Positions 8,341 through 17,368 of a stretch of 24,951 bases of DNA are shown here, one piece after another. Position 1 is the stretch's first letter. Each line of letters opens with the position of its first letter. Location of the stretch: assembly GCA_016717705.1 (NCBI GenBank), contig JADKFD010000059.1, positions 1-24,951 of the forward strand. The letters are read 5' to 3'. The notes beneath the pieces are model-generated. The model ran no database searches. It was not told the DNA's origin and saw nothing but the letters and a program-made list of their open reading frames with translations. The position numbers were made by a program, and so were the translations under genes. This DNA comes from Rhodanobacteraceae bacterium. GTDB lineage: Bacteria > Pseudomonadota > Gammaproteobacteria > Xanthomonadales > SZUA-5.

Positions 8341-8611
8341 AACCCACCAGAGCGTCGCGCCTGAAATCTGCCGCACCGCAGTAAAAATTCGGTAAGCCCT
8401 AAGGGCAATAGATAGCGCTCTGGCAGGCGACTAACTTACGCCTCGAAAGGGCTGGTGCAGCTCGGTTCTCGTCGCCATTCGATAGCCGGAAGAGCTTCGC
8501 AGCTGCATCGGCCTAAAGATCAAATCCCCCTTCATCCAGCCGCAAGGCGAGTGATTGGAACTGCAACAAGGCGCGATCCCCGGCCGCGCTTCCATTTCCA
8601 GGAGTCGAACC
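8341..8611 (+). promoter_or_regulatory. Leader/promoter region of the decarboxylase gene
   Basis: This stretch is less GC-rich than its surroundings and holds no credible gene. It contains the inverted repeat GCCCT-A-AGGGC (8396-8406) beside an AT-rich patch, and weaker arms AGGCG/CGCCT (8425-8443). These are candidate operators or promoter parts for the acid- or substrate-regulated decarboxylase. I cannot assign sigma-70 boxes with confidence. Confidence 0.3.
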
Positions 8612-11362
8612 ATGAACGCAGCAAGCAACAGTCTCAGCAACGTTTTCGTCGCGGCAGTTTCCCGCAACGACCAGTGGCGCCAGCTCAATGCGCTTGCACG
8701 GGCGTGGACGCAAGCCGGGCGCAGCGGTGCACGCGCCGCCAGTCTGCGCGAACAGGCGAGCGCTCTGCTCGGCACGATCACGCGCCTGGAGCACTGCTGG
8801 GCCTATCCGGGTCCGCGCCTGCTCGGCGCCGTTGGCGATGCGCTCGGCGCCGGCGATCCGGAACAGTTCACGCGACTGGTGCAGAAGATCTCCGGCGCGC
8901 TGCTGTCCGGCGATTTCCGCCGCGAAGACTTCGCCTGGGACGCCGCCGCGGACGGCGACAGCAATACTCTCGATGCGATGCCGCCGGCACAGGACGGCAG
9001 TGCCTACAAGCCCTATTTCGAAGTGCTGGTGGTGACGCCGAACGATCCGTCGACCTGGCAGCGCGGTCGCGACGACATGGCGCGTCTGCGCCGTCCCGAG
9101 GACCGCTTCCACTACCAGGCGGTGCAAGTGGGCAGCTTCGAGGATGCCGCGCTCGCGGTGATGGTCAACAACGACCTGCAGGCGGTGGTCATCATCGATG
9201 GCTTCGGCTTTGCCTCGCGCCACAACCTGCCTGATCTGAAGGCCTTCCTCGCGCGCCACATCAAGGTCGATCCGGACAGCGTCGAAGCCGGTCATCTGGC
9301 TACGGTGCTGGCGAACCGGATCAAGGGCTATCGACCGGAACTCGATCTCTACCTGCTGTCCGACCGCTCGGTCGAGAGCCTCGCCGGCAGCGACGAGGCG
9401 GCGCCGGTCCGGCGCATGTTCCACCACGTCGAAGAGCCGATGGAAATCCATCTGTCGATCCTCGACGGCATCCTCGACCGCTACCAGACGCCGTTCTTCG
9501 ACAATCTGCAGAAGTACGCGCAGCGCCCGATCGGCACTTTCCACGCCCTGCCGATCGCACGCGGCAAATCGGTGTTCCGTTCGAACTGGATCCGCGACAT
9601 GGGATCGTTCTACGGCACCAACATCTTCATGGCCGAGTCCTCGGCGACCACCGGCGGCCTCGACAGCATGCTGGAGCCGACCGGCAACATCAAAAAGGCG
9701 ATGGAGGCGGCGGCGCGCGCATTCGGCGCCAAGAAGGCCTTCTTCGGCACCGGCGGCACCTCGGCCAGCAACAAGATCGTGGTGCAGGCGGTGTGCAAGC
9801 CAGGGGATATCGTGCTGGTCGACCGCAATTGCCACAAGTCGCACCACTATGGCTTCGTGCTCAGCGGCGCGCAGCCCTACTACATCGAAGCCTTCCCGCT
9901 GACGCACTACTCGATGTACGGCGCAGTGCCGCTGTCCACGATCAAGCAGGCGCTGCTCAACTGCATGGCCGAGGGCACGCTGAACCGGGTCAAGGCGATC
10001 GATCTGACCAACTGCACCTTCGACGGCCACATGTACAACCCGCGCCGGGTGATGGAAGAGTGCCTGGCGATCAAACCGGACCTGGTGTTCATCTGGGACG
10101 AGGCGTGGTTCGGCTTTGCGCGCTACAACCCGCTGCATCGCCGGCGTTCGGCGATGGGCGCCGCCGCTGCGCTGACCACGCGTTTCCGCGATCCGGCCTA
10201 TCGCGCCGAGTACGCCAAGTTCAAGGCCGAGGTCGGTGAAATCGAACCGGGCAACCCGAAGCTGATGGACATGCGCCTGCTGCCGGATCCGGACAAGGTG
10301 CGCATCCGCGTTTACCACACCGATTCCACCCACAAGTCGATGTCGGCCTTCCGCCAGGGCTCGATGATGCTGGTGTGGGACGAGGACTTCCATCTGGTCG
10401 AAGGCCCGTTCACCGAGGCCTTCCTCGCGCACACCTCGACCTCGCCGAATCAGCAGTTGATCGCGTCGCTCGAACTGGCGCGGCGGCAGATGGAGTTCGA
10501 AGGCTATGGCATGACCATGGCGATGACCGAACTGGCCATCCGCCTGCGCCAGGCGATCAACAACCACCCGCTGATCTCCAAGTACTTCCGCGTCGCCAGC
10601 AACGAGGACATGGTGCCGGCCGAGCTGCGTCCGTCGGGATTCAAGGACTTCGGTGCGCCGCACAGCAGCTGGGCCGACCTGGTCGAGGCCTGGGACGAGG
10701 ACGAAGTCACGCTCGATCCGACGCGCCTGACCGTGGTCTGCGGCAGCGCCGGCTACGACGGGACGCAGTTCAAGGGCATGCTGGCCGAGAAGTTCGACAT
10801 CCAGATCAACAAGACCTCGCGCAACTCGGTGCTGGTGCAGACCAACATCAACAACACGCACAGCGATGCGGCGCTGCTGATCAAGGCGCTGGCCGACATC
10901 TCGCGCGAAATCGAGCAACGCCTGAGCGATGGCGGTCCGGCGGCCAAGGAAGCCTTCGACGCGCGGGTGAAATCGCTGATGGTCGACGTGCCCGATCTGC
11001 CGAACTTCAGCTTCTTCCACGACGCCTTCCGCGACAACGCCAAGGCGGTCAGCAACGAAGGCCACATGCGCCCGGCCTTCTTCGAGGCCTACACCGCCGA
11101 GAACTGCGAGTTCGTCAAGCTGTTCAGCCCGGAGATCGACGAGCGCCTGGCCAACGGTCCGCCGCTGGTCTCGGCGAACTTCGTGATCCCGTACCCGCCG
11201 GGCTTCCCGATCATGGTGCCGGGACAGGTGATCCAGGCCGACACCATCACCTACATGCGCAAGCTCGACGTCAAGGAGATCCACGGCTACCAGGCGGCGC
11301 AGGGTCTGAAGCTGATCAAGCCCACAGTGCTGGCCGGCCGCAAGTACGGCGGCGACCGCTGA
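8612..11362 (+). CDS. Orn/Lys/Arg decarboxylase family protein, large (916 aa) PLP fold-I form
   Basis: A cytoplasmic pyridoxal-phosphate enzyme removing the alpha-carboxyl of a basic amino acid, consuming a proton and releasing CO2 and a polyamine such as agmatine, cadaverine or putrescine. Cofactor motifs are intact: GTGGTSASNK, DRNCHKS (404-410), WDEAWFGF with the pyridine-binding Asp496, and STHKSMSAFRQGSM with the Schiff-base Lys575. The C-terminal IPYPPGFPIMVPGQ motif of the family is present. It is about 160-200 residues longer than AdiA or LdcC, mostly in the N-terminal part before the PLP domain and around 505-565. CAGGAG ends eight bases before the ATG; the frame open to 8555 is leader. 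The antiporter gene follows after a hairpin. Substrate cannot be fixed from sequence; arginine or lysine are the best guesses. Confidence 0.88.
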   Translation: MNAASNSLSNVFVAAVSRNDQWRQLNALARAWTQAGRSGARAASLREQASALLGTITRLEHCWAYPGPRLLGAVGDALGAGDPEQFTRLVQKISGALLSGDFRREDFAWDAAADGDSNTLDAMPPAQDGSAYKPYFEVLVVTPNDPSTWQRGRDDMARLRRPEDRFHYQAVQVGSFEDAALAVMVNNDLQAVVIIDGFGFASRHNLPDLKAFLARHIKVDPDSVEAGHLATVLANRIKGYRPELDLYLLSDRSVESLAGSDEAAPVRRMFHHVEEPMEIHLSILDGILDRYQTPFFDNLQKYAQRPIGTFHALPIARGKSVFRSNWIRDMGSFYGTNIFMAESSATTGGLDSMLEPTGNIKKAMEAAARAFGAKKAFFGTGGTSASNKIVVQAVCKPGDIVLVDRNCHKSHHYGFVLSGAQPYYIEAFPLTHYSMYGAVPLSTIKQALLNCMAEGTLNRVKAIDLTNCTFDGHMYNPRRVMEECLAIKPDLVFIWDEAWFGFARYNPLHRRRSAMGAAAALTTRFRDPAYRAEYAKFKAEVGEIEPGNPKLMDMRLLPDPDKVRIRVYHTDSTHKSMSAFRQGSMMLVWDEDFHLVEGPFTEAFLAHTSTSPNQQLIASLELARRQMEFEGYGMTMAMTELAIRLRQAINNHPLISKYFRVASNEDMVPAELRPSGFKDFGAPHSSWADLVEAWDEDEVTLDPTRLTVVCGSAGYDGTQFKGMLAEKFDIQINKTSRNSVLVQTNINNTHSDAALLIKALADISREIEQRLSDGGPAAKEAFDARVKSLMVDVPDLPNFSFFHDAFRDNAKAVSNEGHMRPAFFEAYTAENCEFVKLFSPEIDERLANGPPLVSANFVIPYPPGFPIMVPGQVIQADTITYMRKLDVKEIHGYQAAQGLKLIKPTVLAGRKYGGDR

Positions 11363-11368
11363 AGCATC

Positions 11369-11394
11369 CGGCGCCCCTCTCCGGAGGGGCGCCG
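11369..11394 (+). terminator. Intercistronic hairpin after the decarboxylase gene
   Basis: An 11-bp perfect GC-rich stem (CGGCGCCCCTC with its complement) and a TCCG tetraloop begin seven bases after the decarboxylase stop. No T-run follows, so it is more likely an mRNA-stabilising or partial attenuation hairpin than a full terminator. It would let the enzyme be made in excess of the antiporter. Confidence 0.55.
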
Positions 11395-11429
11395 ATTCCC
11401 ATTCATAGTCATGAAAAGGTGCCACGACC

Positions 11430-13109
11430 ATGATCGCCTGGCTGATTGAAACCTCAAAGCAAATACCCATCTGGTGATCTTCCTCACCCTCGCCACCGGC
11501 TACTGGGCTGGGCAGCTTCAAGATCGGCAAGTTCGCCCTCGGCTCGGTGACTGGCACCCTGCTCGCCGGTGTGCTCATCGGCCAGCTCGGCTTCGAGATT
11601 TCGCCGCAGGTGAAAACCATGTTCTTCACCATGTTCCTGTTTGCCGTCGGCTACAGCGTCGGCCCGCAGTTCGTGCAGGGCGTCGCCAAGGATGGTCTGC
11701 CACAGGCGATCTTCGGCGTGGTGGTTTCGGTGCTGTGCCTGGTCTCGGTCTATATCGGCGCGAAAATCGCCGGCTATGACGTTGGTCTGGCCGCGGGCCT
11801 GTTGGCCGGTTCGCAGACCATTTCCGCATCGATTGGCCTGGCCACCACCGCGATCAACAACAGCGGCGTCGACAACGCCGAATCCCTGCTCAACCAGATA
11901 CCCGGTGGCCTACGCCATCAGCTACATGTTCGGCACTGTCGGTACCGGCATGATCCTGTCGGTGCTCGGCCCGAAGCTGCTCAACACCGACCTCGTCCAG
12001 GCCTGCAAGGACTGCGAGGCGCAGATGTCCAAGGGCGCGCCGGCCGGTGGCATGAACACCGCATGGCAGCAGTTGCAGATGCGCGCTTACCGGGTCAAGG
12101 AGAATGGCAAGGCGGTAGGCAAACTGTTGGCGAGCTCGAGGCGATGGTCAAGGAATCGCGGATGTTCGTCGAGCGCCTGCGCCGCGACGGCAAGATCATC
12201 GACTTCGACGACAGCACGGTGCTCAAAGCCGGCGACATCGGCGTGATTTCCGGCAAGACCGATGCACTGGTCGCGCTCAGCACCACCGCCGAGGAAGTGG
12301 CGGATTCCGAGTTGCTCGATATCCCGGTCGAGTCGGTCGACTTGGTGGTCACCAGCAAGGACGCCGATGGCAAGACGCTGATCGAATTGGCCAACTCCGG
12401 CTTCGCGCGCGGTGTGTTCCTGCGCAAGATCACCCGCGGTGCGACCAGCACCGACATCCCGATCATGGCGCAGACCAAGCTGAACCGCGGCGACATCCTG
12501 AAGATCTCCGGCCGCAAGACGCACGTGCAGCGCGTCGAAAAGGCGCTCGGCTATGCCGACCGCGCATCCTCGGCGACCGACATGATCTGGGTCGGCATCT
12601 TCATCGTGGTGTTCGGCCTGCTCGGCGCAATCACCGTCAAGGTCGGCGGCGTGCCAGTCACGCTGTCGGTGTCCGGCGGCGTGTTGTTCGGCGGCCTGAT
12701 CCTCGGCTGGGCGCGCAGCGTCCGCCCGACCTTCGGCCGCCTGCCGGAACCGACGCAGTGGTTCATGAACTCGGTCGGTCTCAACGTGTTCATCGCGATC
12801 GTCGGCATCAGCGCCGGCCCCGGCTTCGTCGATGGGCTCAAGGCCAACGGCGTCTCGCTGCTGATGTGGGGCATCTTCGCCACTTCGGTGCCGATGCTGC
12901 TCGCGCCGCTGATCGGCAAGTACATCTTCAAGTTCCATCACGCGATCAACCTCGGTGCCTGCGGCGGTGGTCGCACCAGCACGGCATCGGTGGCGATGGT
13001 CGGCGACGTTGCCAAGAGCAATATCCCGATGCTCGGTTACACCGTGCCGTACGCGGTCAGCAATACCCTGCTGACGCTGTGGGGCCTGGTCATCGTGTTG
13101 ATCTATTGA
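11430..13109 (+). CDS. AspT/YidE-family (AAEx) amino acid antiporter with four indels
   Basis: Corrected, this is a 559-residue inner-membrane exchanger of the aspartate:alanine exchanger family. It has an N-terminal helix block (GSVTGTLLAGVLIGQLGFEI), two central RCK_C/TrkA_C-like domains (roughly residues 210-385) and a C-terminal helix block with GACGGGRTSTASVAMVGD and PMLGYTVPYAVSNTLLTLWG. The frame changes four times: a missing base near 11466-11469 (giving TGA at 11475), an extra G at 11510-11512, an extra C at 11901-11903 and a missing A at 12121-12123. Net change is zero and the corrected length equals the family norm. Protein similarity is good in every segment, so sequence error is more likely than decay. 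It lies between decarboxylase and porin genes and probably exchanges the decarboxylase substrate and product. Confidence 0.82.
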
Positions 13110-13156
13110 GCGCACGTGGCGTGCCGAATCGAATGGAATCCGTCAGGAGACAGATG

Positions 13157-14620
13157 ATGAACACACAAGGACAGCTGGGTTCGGCGCGCCGGCCACGGGC
13201 TGCGGCGCTGCCGACGGCGATCGTCGCGGCGCTGCTGGCGTTGGGGTTGGGAATGACTGCCGCTGGCGCGCAGACGCCGCCGGAAGTCGATGTGGTCGCG
13301 GCCGAACAGGCTGCGAAGGAGGCCGAGGCAGCCAAGGCCGCGGAGGAAGCCGCCGCCGAGGGCGAGTCGCCGTACGCCGACATCATGATCAGCTCGACCG
13401 AGCAGGGCCAGGTGCCGCTCAGCGAGAGCTTCGACAACCGCACCCGCGAAGACTGGATCCGCGAGTCGCGCCGGCAGGCCTTCGAAGACACCAAGTACGA
13501 CGTGCAGCTGCGCTCCTTCTTCATGGATCGCAACAAGTTCGACAGCAGCAATGCGTCCAGTTTTGCGCTCGGCGGTTATGCCGGATTGAAGACCGGCTAT
13601 TTCCGCGAGCGCATCGCCTTCGGCGGCACCGTCTACACCTCGCAAAAGCTCGCTGGCGAGGACGACGAAGATGGTGCCGGTCTGCTGGCACCGGGCCAGG
13701 AGGGCTACACCGTCCTGGGCGAGCTGTACACGGAAGTCATCGTCACCGAGGGCATGACCGCGACGCTCGGCCGCCGGGGCATCGACACCCCATATATCAA
13801 CCGCAACGACACGCGGATGACACCGCAGACCTTCGAGTACATTGCCCTGCAGGGTGTCGTCGGCGACGTCGGCGCGCCGACGTGGAAGTACGGTTTCGGC
13901 TACTTCGACCAGATCAAGGTGAAGAACAGCGACGAGTTTGTTTCTATGTCCGAGCAGGCCGGCGCGCCCGATGGCGTCGACGAGGGCGTCTATGTCGGCG
14001 GTGGCACCTATCGGCACGGCAACTTCACGATTGGTGCGGTCGATTACTACAGCGACAACATCATCAACATCTTCTACACCGAGTCCACCTTCAGCATCGC
14101 GTCGTCGGAAACGCTCAAGTGGAAGTTCGCTGCGCAGTACACCGACCAGACCAGCACTGGCGACGACCTGTTGACCGGCGACGATTTCGACGCGGCCTCG
14201 TTCGGTGTCAAGGGCGAAGTGGCGGTCGGACGCGCGCTGTTTACGGTGGCCTGGACCGGCACCGACGAGGGCACCAGCATGAAGAGCCCGTGGGGCGGTT
14301 ACCCCGGGTACACCAGCGTGCAGGTGGAGGACTTCAATCGCACCGGCGAAGACGCCTTCATGCTGCGCGCGGGCTATGCGTTCCCGGCCGAAACCGGCTT
14401 CAGCGTATACGGGCTGTACGTCGATGGCTCGCGCCCGGATGACCCGGCGCAGTACGCCAAGACCGAGTACGACCTCAACGTGCAGTGGGTGCCGCCGACC
14501 GCCTGGGCCAAAGGCCTGTCGCTGCGTTTGCGCTATGCGCGGGTGGAACAGGAAGATCCGGGCGATACCGAGCTGGATGACTTCCGGTTCATTGTGAACT
14601 ACGACCCACCTGCGCTCTGA
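13157..14620 (+). CDS. OprD-family outer-membrane porin
   Basis: A 487-residue precursor. A signal peptide ends near MTAAGAQ, followed by an Ala/Glu/Lys-rich linker (about residues 48-66). The beta-barrel begins with the OprD-like stretch YDVQLRSFFMDRNKFDSS and continues through GGYAGLKTGYFRERIAFGG, ATLGRRGIDTPYINRNDTRM and TPQTFEYIALQ to a C-terminal DDFRFIVNYDPPAL. The DxRxxPQTF block and the ending RFIVNY are typical of OprD. The family admits basic amino acids or small organic acids across the outer membrane, which fits the decarboxylase and antiporter upstream. AGGAG at 13145-13149 favours ATG 13157 over 13154. The last residue is Leu, not the common aromatic. A terminator follows directly. 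Confidence 0.78.
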   Translation: MNTQGQLGSARRPRAAALPTAIVAALLALGLGMTAAGAQTPPEVDVVAAEQAAKEAEAAKAAEEAAAEGESPYADIMISSTEQGQVPLSESFDNRTREDWIRESRRQAFEDTKYDVQLRSFFMDRNKFDSSNASSFALGGYAGLKTGYFRERIAFGGTVYTSQKLAGEDDEDGAGLLAPGQEGYTVLGELYTEVIVTEGMTATLGRRGIDTPYINRNDTRMTPQTFEYIALQGVVGDVGAPTWKYGFGYFDQIKVKNSDEFVSMSEQAGAPDGVDEGVYVGGGTYRHGNFTIGAVDYYSDNIINIFYTESTFSIASSETLKWKFAAQYTDQTSTGDDLLTGDDFDAASFGVKGEVAVGRALFTVAWTGTDEGTSMKSPWGGYPGYTSVQVEDFNRTGEDAFMLRAGYAFPAETGFSVYGLYVDGSRPDDPAQYAKTEYDLNVQWVPPTAWAKGLSLRLRYARVEQEDPGDTELDDFRFIVNYDPPAL

Positions 14621-14648
14621 TTCGACTGCGGGAACGCTTCACGGATCT

Positions 14649-14685
14649 GGCCGGTCACGCAAGCAAGCGCGTGACCGGCCTTTTT
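14649..14685 (+). terminator. Rho-independent terminator after the porin gene
   Basis: A perfect 12-bp stem (GGCCGGTCACGC with GCGTGACCGGCC), an eight-base loop and then TTTTT, 28 bases after the porin stop. It is the clearest terminator in the window and marks the end of the decarboxylase-antiporter-porin unit. Confidence 0.92.
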
Positions 14686-14945
14686 GTGGGTCGGACCTTG
14701 TCCGGACGCTCTGGCATGCCGGGCACCCGCGCCCTTGTGGCTGGCCTGGGCGATCGAGCCCTTACGCGAGACGCCGGCGCTTCGTCCGCGGCCCGCGGCG
14801 CCGGCGCGAACGCCCATCGGGCACCGAGCCGGCGCGGCGCCGGAGCCGCGCTACCGGATGCGCGGGTTTTGGTAGGCCGGGCACTCGCGTCCTGTGCCGC
14901 GCCGGGCCATCGAGCCGCTTACGCCAGACGCCCGCGCCTGCCTTC
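14682..14945. repeat. Repeat-rich spacer between converging genes
   Basis: No gene is visible. Bases 14682-14710 match the element at 7962-7989. A GTAGGCCGGGCAC-headed element begins at 14872, and a CTAC inverse head lies near 14850. The rest is GC-rich palindromic sequence of the same style. The minus-strand phospholipase gene ends at 14946. Confidence 0.55.
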
Positions 14946-16541
14946 TCACAACTGCGTCTGCAGCGGCAGAATCCGTGCGATCCACGCCACCAGCTTGCGC
15001 TTGGTGCCGGCCTGCGGCTCGCTGGTCGACACCGTCTGCATCTGGCCGGCGTCCTGGTGGGTCCAGCGCAACTGGCCATGCTCGTTGAGGCTCACCTTGA
15101 AGGCGTTGGCCGGATCGGAGTAGCGATCGGCGATGGCGGCCAGTTCGCGCGCCAGCTCCGGGCTGCGCACCATCACGCCCATCTCGCAGTTGAGCCAGGC
15201 CGAGCGGGGATCGAGGTTGAAGGAGCCGATGAAGACGTACTCGTCGTCGATGATCGCCGCCTTGGTGTGCAGGCTGACGCCGGCCGAGCTGCCCGCCCTT
15301 CGATCCCTGGGATGCCTGCGAGCCGAACACGCCGCCAGCGCTCTTGCTGGTATCCGCGTGCGGCTTCAGCTCGTACACCGCCACGCCGCCCTTGAGCAGG
15401 CGCTTGCGGTAACGCGAGTAACCGCCGTGGACAGCCGCGACATCGGTGGCGGCCAGCGAATTGGTGACCACATCCACCCGGGCCCCGCGCGCAGCGGTGT
15501 CGACCAGCAACTGGCTGCCCTTCTTGCCGGGAATGAAATACGGCGACAGGATGCGCAGGCTGGTCTGCGCGGCGCGAAAGCGCTCGGCCAGCTGGGCCAG
15601 CACCGTGTTCGGATCGTCCTTGGCCTTGCCGTCGGCCTTGTACGGCGGGTCGGACAGCACCTTGACGTCGCTGCTCCAGATCTTCTCGTTGCTGCCGTCG
15701 AGGATCGCCGCCAGCTCGGCCGAATCCCGCAGGCGCTGGATGTAGGGGCTTTCCTTCGCCTCTTGCGCACATGCGCGTCGATGGCGCCGCGCAGCGCATC
15801 CAGACCACCGGACATCGGCTCGCCGCGCTTGAGGTACTCCACGCGTACCGCCGTCGGGTGGTTCCAGTACATGTCGAAGGCGGCGCTGGTGGCGACCACC
15901 GCCGGACCGATCATCGCCAGGTCCATGTCGCTGAAATTGGTCTCGCCGGAGGCGCCGAAATACTCGTCGCCGACGTTGCGTCCGCCGACCAGCGCGAACT
16001 GGCCATCGGCGATGAAGGCCTTGTTGTGCATCCGGTGGTTCAGTGCCGAACCGCGGAACAGGAACTCCACCATGGTGCGCATCGCGCCCGAGGCCGACTT
16101 GAAGGGATTGAACAGGCGCACCTCGATGTTCTCGTGCGCGTCCATGGTCTGCAGCGCTGCTTCCTTGCTGCGCACATCCATGTCGTCCACCAGCAGGCGC
16201 ACCTTGACGCCGCGATCAGCGGCGCGCACCAGTTCGCCAGCCAGCATCTTGCCGGTGAGGTCGTTGTGCCAGATGTAGTACTGCAGATCGAGGCTGCGCT
16301 GTGCCTTGCGCGCGCCGAGCACGCGCAACGCAAAGGCATCGAGGTTGGAACTGACCAGGCGCATGCCGGTCTGGCCCGGATGGGCCGCCAGCGCCGGCGC
16401 GATGCGCCGACCGAGGCTCGTGTCGTCGCGCTTTTGCAGCGCCGATGCGACGCTCTTGTCGCCGTCGCGGATGGCCGACGCGCAACCCGCGAGCGCCAGC
16501 ACGAGCACCAGGGAAATCCACCCGGTCCGCACAGCGTGCAT
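14946..16541 (-). CDS. Phospholipase D/cardiolipin synthase-family lipoprotein with two indels
   Basis: Corrected length is about 531 residues. A lipoprotein signal (VRTGWISLVLVLALAGC, Cys20) is followed by two phospholipase D domains. The first HKD motif is H172-x-K174-x4-D179 (MHNKAFIADG, then GGRNVGDEYF). The second is H425-x-K427-x4-D (LHTKAAIIDDEYVFIGSFNLD). Both active-site halves are therefore intact. The frame breaks near 15761-15775 (a missing base) and at CCC 15292-15294 on the plus strand (an extra base, GGG on the coding strand). Removing them joins DAHV to EAKESPYIQRL and SKGG to SSAGVSLHTK. It would act on phospholipid head groups at the membrane or periplasm. Start is ATG 16541 or GTG 16532. 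Confidence 0.8.
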
Positions 16542-17114
16542 TTCGACCCGGCACTCGCGGTGGCGAAGAACGAATTCGAAGAAATTGCGGATCATCCGGC
16601 CGGCGGCTACCGGAGGGTGCTGGCGGGGCGCATCGAGCGCGGCAGCACGGACGAATTCGAGCTCCGCTATGACGATGGCCCGAGCTGCGATCCGACCTTC
16701 ACGCTGTGGCGCAAGGGCGGCGACGAACCGATCGGCGAGTTCGGCGGCGACCAGGTGGTGATCCCCGGCAACGGTTTTCTCTACGTGATCCGGCGCAGCA
16801 ATCGCAGTTTCGAGGGACGCGAAAAGTGGGCGATCCACAAGGGCGCGCTGGTAGAAATCACGCAGTCGCACTACTACGTCGGCGTGACGACGGCGACACT
16901 CAAGCCGGCGACCTTGTTGCAGCAGCCCGAAACGGGTGCCACCGTGATCGCCAACGTCCCGAAGGGCGAGAAAGTCCTCGTGGTGGTGCAGCAGACCGTC
17001 GATGGGCGCGACTGGTACCTCGTTCGCACGCGCTTTGGCCTGCTCGGCTGGACCGAAGATGCGGCCTATGGCGACGAGCGGCAGTTCGAGGACATTCAGT
17101 TTCTGGGGGATTGA
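16536..17114 (+). CDS. Hypothetical protein with C-terminal bacterial SH3-like domain
   Basis: About 192 residues if it starts at GTG 16536; GTG 16560 is an alternative. The C-terminal 60 residues (TLKPATLLQQPETGATVIANVPKG through DGRDWYLVRTRFGLLGWTED) have the pattern of an SH3b domain: hydrophobic strands, KGE turn, W-Y-V-R strand and the G-x-x-GW ending. The N-terminal part (FELRYDDGPSCDPTFTLWRKGG, then NGFLYVIRRSNRSFEGREKWAIHKG) is beta-rich and unrecognised. SH3b proteins are normally exported, yet no signal peptide is seen. The start overlaps the divergent phospholipase start and lacks a ribosome site, so the real 5' end may be missing. Function unknown. Confidence 0.6.
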   Translation: MHFDPALAVAKNEFEEIADHPAGGYRRVLAGRIERGSTDEFELRYDDGPSCDPTFTLWRKGGDEPIGEFGGDQVVIPGNGFLYVIRRSNRSFEGREKWAIHKGALVEITQSHYYVGVTTATLKPATLLQQPETGATVIANVPKGEKVLVVVQQTVDGRDWYLVRTRFGLLGWTEDAAYGDERQFEDIQFLGD

Positions 17115-17368
17115 GAGGCACGGGCGGGCCGGGCTGCAAGGCCGCCCGGACGTAGGCCGGGTACGCGCGCCGGAGCAACGCGGGGGGCCCGCGGCCGTCG
17201 CGCCCCGGCTGCCACGCGCCGTGGCCGCGCTACCGAAGGAACGCACGCCTCGGACCCGGGTACGGCTACCAGTCCCAATCGATGATGACACTGCAACATC
17301 CCGGTCATAGTTGCTTTCTAGACTGAACTACATCGCTTGCCCCAAGCGCTGTCGGTCGCCCTCGCTCC
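17115..17368. repeat. Repeat-containing spacer and leader of the TonB2 cluster
   Basis: A GTAGGCCGGGTACGCGCG element starts at 17153, and an inverse head (TACGGCTAC) ends at 17269, forming a head-out pair with internal GC-rich palindromes. The AT-richer stretch 17280-17335 must contain the promoter of the downstream operon. TTGCTT at 17311-17316 and TAGACT at 17319-17324 are candidate pieces but are not correctly spaced with each other, so I do not call a promoter. Confidence 0.45.

Noticed and set aside
8513..11632. A 1039-codon open frame on the minus strand opposite the decarboxylase gene
   Set aside because: It mirrors the codon phase of the real gene, is rich in Arg/His/Gln-type shadow composition, has no recognisable domain, and long antisense frames are common in GC-rich coding DNA.
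11547..13109. A continuous 520-codon reading of the antiporter gene in one frame
   Set aside because: The part between about 11901 and 12122 is Arg/Gly/Pro-rich nonsense in this frame. The family sequence (PVAYAISYMFGTVGTGMI) is in another frame there, so the long frame is open by chance.
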